NCBI GenBank assembly: GCA_964548855.1
Contig: CAZJSR010000011.1
Coordinates: 1 to 60,602, forward strand
DNA: 60,602 nucleotides
DNA from: UBA3206 sp964548855
GTDB lineage: Bacteria; Bacillota_I; Bacilli_A; Acholeplasmatales; Anaeroplasmataceae
Reading direction: 5' to 3'
The translations under genes and the position numbers were made by a program. Positions 33,699-41,343 of this stretch are shown piece after piece (within the stretch, counting starts at the first letter, position 1; every line of letters starts with the position of its first letter). The notes beneath the pieces were generated by a model that saw only the letters and a list, made by a program, of their open reading frames with translations, ran no database searches and had not been told where the DNA came from.

Positions 33699-34979
33699 CT
33701 ACTCCTTATAATTTCCATATATATCATCAAAATCATTCGCAAATCTAGTAAATCTATCGATTATTTCATAATTAAAATATATCTTATAATCATTTGTGAT
33801 TCTATCCATACTTACTTTATGACTTAATGGCCTTTTATTTATTTTAGGACTTCTTAAAGTTATATATAAGTCACACAATAAAACAATTTGAGATATATCA
33901 TCATTTTCAATCTCTTTACTTTTTTTAATTAATGATTCAATATTTCCACCTTCTTCATGCGCTCTTATAATATCTTCTCTTTTTCTACGAAGTTCTAAAC
34001 GTTTAACTATTCTATTTCCCAAACCTGTTTGAACTCTTAATTTTTCAAATTGTTCATCTTGATCTTCAATATTTTCAACATCTAAATCAAGTTTACCTTT
34101 TAGGTGAATTGTAGAATAATCGATCGCCTCATCTATTTTATCTGGCGGAAGTCCAATTATTGAAGATAATTTTTTTGTCATCGTTTCTAATAAATTACCT
34201 TGAATATGTTCATCCTCACCTATTTGATTTCCACTAAGCGTAACATCAAACATATCAATAACTACTTTTGTAAAATCTTTTTGAACATTTTTTCTTTTTA
34301 ACAATTCTTCTTTACGTTGTTCTTGTATTCTATTTCCCATATAAGTTATAGCATAAAGAACAATCATAAATGCTACTAACATTAAAGTTCTTAAAATGAT
34401 ATCTTTAAATTCATCAGATATGAAAAATTTTTTAAAAAAGTCTATCAGATTTGTTGCATAATCTTTCTCAATTATATCATACGTTATAATAAAATGAAGA
34501 ATTGTTACAAATGCTAATAAATATGTTGATATATTTTTTATCATCTTAGGACTTTGATAAAGTGATATAACAACTAAAGAATAATAAATTAATATATATG
34601 AACTATCCCTATATATCGCATCATTTCCAGTCATCATTTTAACATACATTACTATTGCTAGTAAAAACATATAAAAAACACAAAAGTAGGAGGCTATTTG
34701 TTGTTTAACCATATCTTTTTGGTTATTTATAATTAATTTTTTTAATGTATGGTTTACTAAGAAAGTAAGAGGAAATAAGATAATTGTCATTACCCAGTTA
34801 GAAGGTGTACCAAAAGATATTATCGCAAAGATTACAGTATATATTAAGTTTGAGAAAAAAATGATATTTTTTACAACTATATTTCTTCTATAAAGCATCG
34901 CAGTATCATCAGTGATATCTACATCTTGCTCAATAGAGAACATTTTTTTCCAAAATCCCTTGAACTTAAATTTTGGCAT
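33699..34979 (-). CDS. Membrane protein with degenerate HD-GYP-like domain
   Basis: 426 residues. Six hydrophobic segments occupy residues ~30-225. The cytoplasmic C-terminus (~240-426) follows the helix pattern of HD-GYP domains: IDEAIDYSTIHLKGKLDLD lines up with the usual LHDIGKI region, and SQIVLLCDLYITLRSPKINKRPLSHKVSMDRI with the closing DxYDALTSxRPYR helix pair. The HD pair itself reads HL, and the GYP motif is not seen, so phosphodiesterase activity is doubtful. It sits in the SAM-riboswitch operon between fmt and the TSCPD gene, 18 bases after fmt. Its link to that pathway is unknown. Confidence 0.75.
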   Translation of the reverse strand: MPKFKFKGFWKKMFSIEQDVDITDDTAMLYRRNIVVKNIIFFSNLIYTVIFAIISFGTPSNWVMTIILFPLTFLVNHTLKKLIINNQKDMVKQQIASYFCVFYMFLLAIVMYVKMMTGNDAIYRDSSYILIYYSLVVISLYQSPKMIKNISTYLLAFVTILHFIITYDIIEKDYATNLIDFFKKFFISDEFKDIILRTLMLVAFMIVLYAITYMGNRIQEQRKEELLKRKNVQKDFTKVVIDMFDVTLSGNQIGEDEHIQGNLLETMTKKLSSIIGLPPDKIDEAIDYSTIHLKGKLDLDVENIEDQDEQFEKLRVQTGLGNRIVKRLELRRKREDIIRAHEEGGNIESLIKKSKEIENDDISQIVLLCDLYITLRSPKINKRPLSHKVSMDRITNDYKIYFNYEIIDRFTRFANDFDDIYGNYKE

Positions 34980-34997
34980 ATTTCCATCCTTCCTAAA

Positions 34998-35915
34998 TTA
35001 GTCAAATATATCGTTAATTTTAATTAATTTTTGACCATTTAAATAATCCGTAACTTTCATCATTTGTTTACCTGGTGGTTTAATCATTTTTAATGATATC
35101 GCCTTATCTAAGGTTTTAACAACTAATTTCTTTTTTAAATCTAAAACAGTACCAGGTAATTCATTTCCATTATATTCTACTACTTCAGATTCATATATTT
35201 TAATTACTTCACTATTTATTATAGCATAAGCTCCTGGAGATTGAGAAAGACCTCTTATTTTATTAAAAATATTTAAAGCCAAATCATTGAATGATATTTT
35301 TTCTTCTTCTCTTGTAATATTTGGTGAAAAAATAACTTCCGATTCATTTTGTTTTATTCCAATAAGTTTCAAATTATAAATATCATCTATAACATCCATT
35401 AATAAACTTTCACCAAGTTGAGATAATTTTTCAAATAAGATGGTATTATTATCACTATCTAATATTTCCAATTCTCTTTTAGCATAAATATCTCCTGCAT
35501 CCATTTTATGTACCATATCAATGATACTTACACCTGTTATTTTATCACCATTCATAATGGCTCTCTGAATAGGTGCACCACCTCTATATTTAGGAAGAAG
35601 GGATGCATGAACATTAATACATTTCTTAAAAGAATTTAATACAATATCTGGTACAATTTGTCCATATGCAGCAGTAATTATCATATCTGCCTTAGTTTCT
35701 AAAATTCTATTATAATCAACTTTTATATTAGTTGGTTGAAAAACTTCAAGTCCTAACTTTAAAGCACATTCCTTAACTGGACTAGGAGTTAATATTTTCT
35801 TTCTTCCGGTTGGTTTATCAGGTTGTGTAACAACTAATAATACTTCATATTTCTTAGCTAAAGATTCAAGAATTCTAACACTAAATGAAGGTGTTCCCAT
35901 AAAAACTATTTTCAA
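34998..35915 (-). CDS. fmt: Methionyl-tRNA formyltransferase
   Basis: Formylates initiator Met-tRNA with 10-formyl-THF. The 305-residue protein has MKIVFMGTPSFSVRILE at the start, the catalytic HASLLPKYRGGAPIQRAI (conserved Asn-His region just before) and MDAGDIYAKRELEI; the C-terminal OB-like domain binds tRNA. It follows priA by 4 bases. Its substrates, Met-tRNA and a folate, connect it with both riboswitch-controlled units nearby (SAM and THF). Confidence 0.96.
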   Translation of the reverse strand: MKIVFMGTPSFSVRILESLAKKYEVLLVVTQPDKPTGRKKILTPSPVKECALKLGLEVFQPTNIKVDYNRILETKADMIITAAYGQIVPDIVLNSFKKCINVHASLLPKYRGGAPIQRAIMNGDKITGVSIIDMVHKMDAGDIYAKRELEILDSDNNTILFEKLSQLGESLLMDVIDDIYNLKLIGIKQNESEVIFSPNITREEEKISFNDLALNIFNKIRGLSQSPGAYAIINSEVIKIYESEVVEYNGNELPGTVLDLKKKLVVKTLDKAISLKMIKPPGKQMMKVTDYLNGQKLIKINDIFD

Positions 35916-35919
35916 AATA

Positions 35920-38247
35920 TCACGTCCTTGTTATTGATATAGTTACATTGTTTTTATTTTGAAACAATGAATTAATATAAAGAAGAGAATCTTTCATTTC
36001 ATCTTCTTCAAATTTTATCGTTATAGTATAACGATATTGATTATTTAATTTAAAGATAAAAGCCTCAGCTGGACCGTATATTTTACTTTTTTTAGCTTTA
36101 TCTTTTAAATAAGATATAATTTCATTTGCACTTCTATAAGAAAGATCTTTTTTATCTGATGAAACCATTATTTCAATACGAATGGAATAAGGAGGGTTAA
36201 ATAATATTTTTCTTTGCCTTATTTCTTCTTTATAAAACCCTTTGTAATCATGTTTTTTAGCATAATCAATTGAATAATGATTTGGATCATAAGATTGAAT
36301 AATTACTTCACCTGTTGTATTTGCTCTACCTGCACGGCCTGATACTTGTTCTAAAAGACCATATACAATTTCATTAGAATCATACGAAGGAATTTTAAGA
36401 CCTATATCAGCATTAATAACACCAACTAAACTTACATGAGGGAAATCAAGACCTTTCGCAACAATTTGAGTTCCAATCATTACATCAGCTTCTTGATTTT
36501 TAAAACTAGAAAATAAATTTTCATATGCATATTTATTTTTAGTTGTATCAATATCAACTCTTATTGTTCTAATTCCAGGAATTTCTTTTTTTAACTGTTC
36601 CTCTACTTTTTCAGTACCTCCGCCAACAAATCTAATATATTTACTATTACAAGTCGGACATATCTTAGGTGTTAGAGTTTCATAACCACAATAATGACAT
36701 TTAATTCTTTCATTTATTTTATGATAAGTTAAAGAAACATCACAATTGGGACATTTAATAACAGTACCACATTCTCTACACATTACAAAAGATGAAAAAC
36801 CTCTTTTATTTAAAAATAATATAGTTTGTTCTTTATTTTTATATTTTTCTTTAATTTTACTAAGAAGAAGACTTGAGAAAATACTCTTATTACCTGATTT
36901 AATTTCTTCTCTCATATCTATAACTTTCGCAATAGGAAGAGGTTTAGAATTAGCTCTTTTGTTAAGTTCTAATAATTTATAATCACCATTTATTGCGTGA
37001 TAGTATGAGTCAATTCTAGGTGTTGCGCTTCCTAATACTAATGGACAGTTATGATACTTTGCACGGTACGATGCAATATCTATTGCATCATACTTAGGAT
37101 TAGTATCTTGAATATATGAATTTTCATGTTCTTCATCAACTATAATTATTCCTATATTCTTAAGTGGTGCAAAAATTGCACTTCTTGCACCTACTACCAC
37201 TTTAGCTTCACCATACACAATTCTACGCCATTCATCGTATTTTTCGCCAATTGAAAGTCTTGAATGAAGTAGCGCCACTTGAGACTTAAATCTCGCTTTA
37301 AATCTCGCATTCATTTGTGGTGTTAAACTTATTTCTGGAACCAATACAATAGCCTCTAATCCACGTTTTAATACATTTTCTATTAAATTAAGATAAATTT
37401 CAGTCTTACCACTTCCAGTAACACCATGAATCAAAAATGTATTAAAATATCCTAAAGATTCATTTATTTTATTATATACATAATTTTGTTCTTCATTTAA
37501 AACTATCTTTTTATCAGAAACATCATATACATATGGTTCTCTATATACTTCTGTATCATATATTTTTATATTACCATGTGATTCTAAGGTTTTTAATATA
37601 GAATTAGAAATAGACATATCATGAATAAATAAATCTAAGGGTACATCTTCTACTACTTCTTTTAAATAATCTAACACCATTTGACCTTTAGGACTTTTAT
37701 AGTTTAAATTATCATTTACTAAACTAATCATTTTAACAGTTTTAGCATTTCCTTGTCCTTTAAAATCATTAATTATTTCAACATCTTTTTTTAATTCTAA
37801 TTGTTTAAAAACCCTCAAATTCGGATCATTGTTTTTAATCGTATAATAATCTTTCTTAAATAAAGATAAAATACTTTCATCTAAATTATGATTTAATAAA
37901 TGAACTTTTTTAAAATATTTAACTTTTAAGGCAGAAGGTATCATAGTTTGAAGTGCTGATATATAAAATGTATAATAAGTATCAACCATATACTTTGCAA
38001 GAAGTAAAAATTCTTTTGTAATCACAGGATTAATATCTAGAGGTTCGATTATGTTTTTAAGTTTACTTTCATCAAAACTACTATTTTCATGAAGTCCAAC
38101 GACAAAACCCATCACAACTCTTGTTCCAAAAGGAACCTTAACTCTTAATCCTACTTCGATAATTTCTTCATATTCTAAAGGAATTTTATACTCAAATGTT
38201 TTATTAACTTGTCTACTATTAACATCAACAACAACATCACAAAACAT
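35920..38247 (-). CDS. priA: Primosomal replication restart helicase PriA
   Basis: 775 residues. The N-terminal 3'-DNA-binding and winged-helix parts are followed by Walker A HGVTGSGKTEIYL near 275, DEEH, GSATPR, and eight zinc-binding Cys in four CxxC pairs (CRECG, CPNC, CHYCG, CPTC) near 490-535, then QVSGRAGR. It reloads the replisome at stalled forks. The ATG lies 6 bases after GGAGG, which itself directly follows the T-run of the SAM riboswitch terminator. It is thus the first gene under SAM control, an unexpected position for a replication gene. Confidence 0.97.
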   Translation of the reverse strand: MFCDVVVDVNSRQVNKTFEYKIPLEYEEIIEVGLRVKVPFGTRVVMGFVVGLHENSSFDESKLKNIIEPLDINPVITKEFLLLAKYMVDTYYTFYISALQTMIPSALKVKYFKKVHLLNHNLDESILSLFKKDYYTIKNNDPNLRVFKQLELKKDVEIINDFKGQGNAKTVKMISLVNDNLNYKSPKGQMVLDYLKEVVEDVPLDLFIHDMSISNSILKTLESHGNIKIYDTEVYREPYVYDVSDKKIVLNEEQNYVYNKINESLGYFNTFLIHGVTGSGKTEIYLNLIENVLKRGLEAIVLVPEISLTPQMNARFKARFKSQVALLHSRLSIGEKYDEWRRIVYGEAKVVVGARSAIFAPLKNIGIIIVDEEHENSYIQDTNPKYDAIDIASYRAKYHNCPLVLGSATPRIDSYYHAINGDYKLLELNKRANSKPLPIAKVIDMREEIKSGNKSIFSSLLLSKIKEKYKNKEQTILFLNKRGFSSFVMCRECGTVIKCPNCDVSLTYHKINERIKCHYCGYETLTPKICPTCNSKYIRFVGGGTEKVEEQLKKEIPGIRTIRVDIDTTKNKYAYENLFSSFKNQEADVMIGTQIVAKGLDFPHVSLVGVINADIGLKIPSYDSNEIVYGLLEQVSGRAGRANTTGEVIIQSYDPNHYSIDYAKKHDYKGFYKEEIRQRKILFNPPYSIRIEIMVSSDKKDLSYRSANEIISYLKDKAKKSKIYGPAEAFIFKLNNQYRYTITIKFEEDEMKDSLLYINSLFQNKNNVTISITRT

Positions 38248-38256
38248 TAAATTCCT

Positions 38257-38387
38257 CCAAAATAAAAGTCCATACTGATGGACTTTAATTAATTATTCCA
38301 TCAATCAAGTATTAGCACCTAACTTAATAAGGTTGCTGTAGGGTCTAAAAGCTTGCCTCTCGCCTACTCTATATGGTATTAAGATAC
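38257..38387 (-). promoter_or_regulatory. SAM riboswitch (S-box, SAM-I class) upstream of priA
   Basis: In the 175-base gap before priA the minus strand reads an S-box-like core: P2 stem GTAGG/CCTAC (38367-38363 with 38342-38338), CAGCAACC (38338-38331) and GGTGCTAA (38319-38312), in the order and spacing known from SAM-I aptamers. The internal GGAGGGA and TGAAG blocks are altered (GAGAGGC and TTAGAC), so this is a divergent member. Downstream, TGATGGA (38303-38297) can pair either upward in P1 or with TCCATCA (38282-38276), which is part of the terminator. That gives the usual SAM-bound OFF switch. The operon ends with metK, which supports the ligand. Confidence 0.78.
38259..38286 (-). terminator. 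Riboswitch terminator before priA
   Basis: A perfect 9-bp stem AAAGTCCAT/ATGGACTTT (38286-38278 with 38273-38265) with a CAGT loop, then TATTTT leading straight into the priA ribosome binding site. Confidence 0.88.
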
Positions 38388-38393
38388 AAAAAT

Positions 38394-38422
38394 ATTATAT
38401 AATATAATATTTAATTAATCAA
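38394..38422 (-). promoter_or_regulatory. Promoter of the SAM-controlled priA-metK operon
   Basis: TTGATT (38422-38417), 17-base spacer, TATAAT (38399-38394), immediately after the folT stop. The transcript would begin near 38387, at the start of the aptamer. Confidence 0.78.
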
Positions 38423-39754
38423 TTAAATTAATGTAATATTATTACATATTTCTTCAGGAACTAAATTCGAGGCCTTAAGTACACGTGATACTATCTTTAA
38501 AACTGAAAATAAAACAATTGATTGAGGTATTAAAAATACTATATTTTTAGGAAGAGATAGTGTTAGAAAATATGTTAGAGTTTGATCACTATTAAAGTTT
38601 GAAACTTGTCCCCACCAAATACTTCCTAAAATTGCATTTACAAATAAATTGACAATAATCCTTGCGACAAAGCATTTTGTCCCAGTAATTTTTGTTCGAT
38701 ATAACAATAAACCATATACTAATCCTGGTATCATTGCATTTAATGTATATCCTAAATGAAATGGTGAACCACTAGGAAATAAGAAAAATCCAAAAGTATC
38801 ACTTAAACACCCCATTAAAAGTCCAGCAATAGGACCATAAATAGCACAAGCTAGACTATAAAATATAAATCCAGGAGATAATCCCATATTACCAAAACCT
38901 GATGGTAAGGGAATCATTTTACATACTAACATCATCGCAAGTAAAATTGATATCATTGCGATATTTTTAACATCCTTAAATACCGAGAATGCTTTTTTCC
39001 AATAATTAATGGAAAATGGTGTTCTAAATATTTCATTATTATCAAACTCTAGTTTATTAATGACACTATCTTTTTTTATAAGATAAATAATTAATAGTAC
39101 TAATAATGAAAGACTAAGTCCACAAAAAACTCCAATAAGCATATAAGGATATACATTGATAAACGCATGAGTAATTATTGATGAATTTAAATCTTTTGAT
39201 GTATCATCAGATACATAATTATCATTTAATTTAAATAAAGTATCATCTAATTCAAGATTAGTTACCATTCTCTTTAAAAAACGACGAGCCTGTTGCCATG
39301 TATTAAACTCTTCTGCACTACACTTAATTACCACATCATTTTCATTTTGTTTTAATCTAATAGATTTAGATAAATCACTAATATTTACATACTCAAATGA
39401 TGAATATGAATAATAGTATTTTTGATCCCAAAAACCATCGATTATTTTACCATTTATATTAACTCCTGTATCAGTTTTTTCTACATCAACAAGACCTACC
39501 ACTTCTTTTTTATCACCAACGAAAATATATCTAGAATCATCTCTTATTTTTTCAATATCAGCTTTTACTTTTTCTAAATAATCTTTACTTTTAATTGAAG
39601 AAACATCTACATCCTTATCACATTTAAAAGTTATTTCATAATACTCATAATTAATATTAAAGTATGCAGGCATAATTGATATTCCTGCACCAACTATAAT
39701 AAAAACTATTATCAACAATAATTGTTGATATAAAAACTTAAAATAATTTTTCAT
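38423..39754 (-). CDS. folT: Folate ECF transporter substrate-binding subunit (FolT) with extra N-terminal domain
   Basis: 443 residues. The last ~190 residues are an ECF S component: helices from IAMISILLAMMLVCKMIPLP onward, GLSPGFIFYSLACAIYGPIAGLLMGCLSDTFGF and the loop FPSGSPFHLGYTLNAMIPGLVYG, as in FolT. The THF riboswitch before it supports folate as the ligand. Usual S components are about 180 residues; here ~250 residues precede it, with a membrane helix (residues ~7-30), an extracytoplasmic region to ~195 (YYEITFKCDKDVDVSSIKSKD ...) and a second helix (~205-230). The energising EcfA/EcfT genes are not in the window. The start ATG follows AAGGAGGTC at 9 bases. Confidence 0.88.
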   Translation of the reverse strand: MKNYFKFLYQQLLLIIVFIIVGAGISIMPAYFNINYEYYEITFKCDKDVDVSSIKSKDYLEKVKADIEKIRDDSRYIFVGDKKEVVGLVDVEKTDTGVNINGKIIDGFWDQKYYYSYSSFEYVNISDLSKSIRLKQNENDVVIKCSAEEFNTWQQARRFLKRMVTNLELDDTLFKLNDNYVSDDTSKDLNSSIITHAFINVYPYMLIGVFCGLSLSLLVLLIIYLIKKDSVINKLEFDNNEIFRTPFSINYWKKAFSVFKDVKNIAMISILLAMMLVCKMIPLPSGFGNMGLSPGFIFYSLACAIYGPIAGLLMGCLSDTFGFFLFPSGSPFHLGYTLNAMIPGLVYGLLLYRTKITGTKCFVARIIVNLFVNAILGSIWWGQVSNFNSDQTLTYFLTLSLPKNIVFLIPQSIVLFSVLKIVSRVLKASNLVPEEICNNITLI

Positions 39755-39780
39755 AAAAAAAGACCTCCTTAAAAGAGGTC
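39755..39780 (-). terminator. Riboswitch terminator overlapping the folT ribosome binding site
   Basis: Stem GACCTC/GAGGTC (39780-39775 with 39767-39762), 7-base loop, then seven T directly before the ATG. The 3' arm contains the folT ribosome binding site, so the same hairpin could stop both transcription and translation. Confidence 0.9.
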
Positions 39781-39817
39781 CACTATATTTAATACTATAA
39801 AAAATAATATCTTATAT

Positions 39818-39908
39818 ACAGCGGACGCGATTAATTACCGCCACATATGTGTTCGTCCCCAACCAACTTCCCATGTTTAGGGCACTTAACGCAATTAATC
39901 TACTCTGT
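39818..39908 (-). promoter_or_regulatory. Tetrahydrofolate (THF) riboswitch upstream of folT
   Basis: The 91-base element opens with ACAGAGTAG (39908-39900) and continues GATTAATTGCGTTAAGTGCC, which is the known 5' part of the THF aptamer. It ends with GGTAATTAATCGCGTCCGCTGT-like bases closing on 39818; ACAG and CTGT pair as P1. It is followed by a terminator and folT, its classical target. Binding of reduced folate should favour the terminator/blocked form. Confidence 0.93.
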
Positions 39909-39918
39909 TAATAAGGAT

Positions 39919-39924
39919 ATTATA
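39919..39924 (-). promoter_or_regulatory. Probable -10 of the folT transcript
   Basis: TATAAT at 39924-39919, about 11 bases before the aptamer. The -35 (TTTATT with 17 spacing) is weak. Confidence 0.45.
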
Positions 39925-39937
39925 TCTTAATTCCTAA

Positions 39938-40696
39938 CTAAAATAAAGTATTATTTATAAATTTTATAGACATTTCTAACCAATCTTGAATATATTGATT
40001 AATTTTTGATTCTTCACCCATTGCAGATTCTATAGTTCCTAAACTTGAACCATGTACTGCATGAGGGAATATATGGTATTCAAAATTAATATTATTTTTC
40101 TTTAAAGCTGATGCCATAATTAAACTATTTTCTAAAACAACTGAATTATCATCAACTGAATGCCACATAAATGTAGGAGGAAAATTACTATGACAACATT
40201 TAGCAATATCAGTATAATTTAATAATTCTTCTGTTTGATTATTTTCACCAAGTAGATTAATGAATGACCCTTGATGAGAATATCTAATATCATTAGTTAT
40301 AACAGGATAACATAAAATACACAGATCGGGTCTTCCATTATATTTTTTATAATCCATATAGTGATTTGCAGCCATTCCAACCATATGAGCCCCAGCAGAA
40401 AATCCAATAACTATTACTTTATCACTACAAACTAATTCGTCTTTTCTTAAATAATCAATTGTATATAATAATTCTTCTAATGGTTCTGGATGATTGAACA
40501 ATTCTTCTCGATATTGTAAAACAGCACAGTGAAATCCCATTTTTAAATATGCATTCGCAACAGGTATTGATTCTTTAGGAGAACAATGATGATAACCACC
40601 ACCTGGTACAATTATTACAATACCTCTTTTTTTATTATCTTTATGAATAATATCAAAATAATTTTTGGAATTAAATAAAAATACTCTATTTTTCAT
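39938..40696 (-). CDS. Alpha/beta hydrolase, acetyl-esterase-like
   Basis: 252 residues of the alpha/beta hydrolase fold: oxyanion segment IVIIVPGGGYHHCSPKE, nucleophile Ser100 in GFSAGAH, acid in DDNSVV and His in HAVHG near residue 215. It resembles bacterial acetyl-xylan esterase/carboxylesterase-like enzymes of the BD-FAE/Aes kind. No signal peptide, so cytosolic. Its ATG overlaps the trmK stop by one base, making it the last gene of the glyQS-dnaG-rpoD-trmK operon. No clear terminator lies before the THF riboswitch. Natural substrate unknown. Confidence 0.88.
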   Translation of the reverse strand: MKNRVFLFNSKNYFDIIHKDNKKRGIVIIVPGGGYHHCSPKESIPVANAYLKMGFHCAVLQYREELFNHPEPLEELLYTIDYLRKDELVCSDKVIVIGFSAGAHMVGMAANHYMDYKKYNGRPDLCILCYPVITNDIRYSHQGSFINLLGENNQTEELLNYTDIAKCCHSNFPPTFMWHSVDDNSVVLENSLIMASALKKNNINFEYHIFPHAVHGSSLGTIESAMGEESKINQYIQDWLEMSIKFINNTLF

Positions 40697-41343
40697 TATA
40701 ATACACTTTCTATAAGTTTAATCTTTTCTTCTATTTTATTTTTAGATTCATCTTTTGCAAAACGATAACTCGTTTTTAAGATGTTTAATTTTTTAGTCCA
40801 TTTTTCAATAAAAATTTCGTTTTTTTCTTTTCTTAAAAAAGGGCCAAATAATATATCTAAATCTGTATATTTCATACTTTCATTAGGTATTGCAAGAATT
40901 ATTTCATAATAATGATTCTTATCTTTTATAATAATTTCATTTACAATACAAAATTCATTTTCATATAAAAATTCTCTTAAAACCGATTCCTCATTATTAG
41001 GTTCTAAAATAAGAATTTTAGTTTTTTTTGCTTTAGATAACGATGATTGTAAAATATCTTTTATTAAAACTCCACCCATACCACATATTGTATAACATTC
41101 TACATCATAAGAAAAGTTTTTAAGACCATCAGAAAGAATGGTCTTAATTTTATCATCTAAATTATTTTTTTTAATATTATTTAAAGCATTTAATAAAGGA
41201 CCTTCATTGATATCACACGCATATGCTTCTAATACACCATATTTTTTTACAGCTTCTATACAAACATATCCATGATCGCTTCCGATATCAGCTAAACTTT
41301 TATATCCTTTTGTAAGTGATGCGATTAATTCTAGTCTATTCAT
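40696..41343 (-). CDS. trmK: tRNA (adenine22-N1)-methyltransferase TrmK
   Basis: 215 residues. Rossmann methyltransferase with SLADIGSDHGYVCIEAVKKY (motif I), AYACDINEGPLLNALNNI and the TrmK signature CGMGGVLIKDIL. It modifies A22 of some tRNAs. It overlaps the rpoD stop by 4 bases (ATGA). The order dnaG-rpoD-trmK is the same as in Bacillus subtilis (dnaG-sigA-...-trmK). Confidence 0.95.
   Translation of the reverse strand: MNRLELIASLTKGYKSLADIGSDHGYVCIEAVKKYGVLEAYACDINEGPLLNALNNIKKNNLDDKIKTILSDGLKNFSYDVECYTICGMGGVLIKDILQSSLSKAKKTKILILEPNNEESVLREFLYENEFCIVNEIIIKDKNHYYEIILAIPNESMKYTDLDILFGPFLRKEKNEIFIEKWTKKLNILKTSYRFAKDESKNKIEEKIKLIESVL

Noticed and set aside
38257..38387. Second THF riboswitch (it also has an AGAGTAGG stretch)
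   Set aside because: The 3' half of the THF aptamer is absent, whereas CAGCAACC and GGTGCTAA plus metK in the operon fit the S-box.
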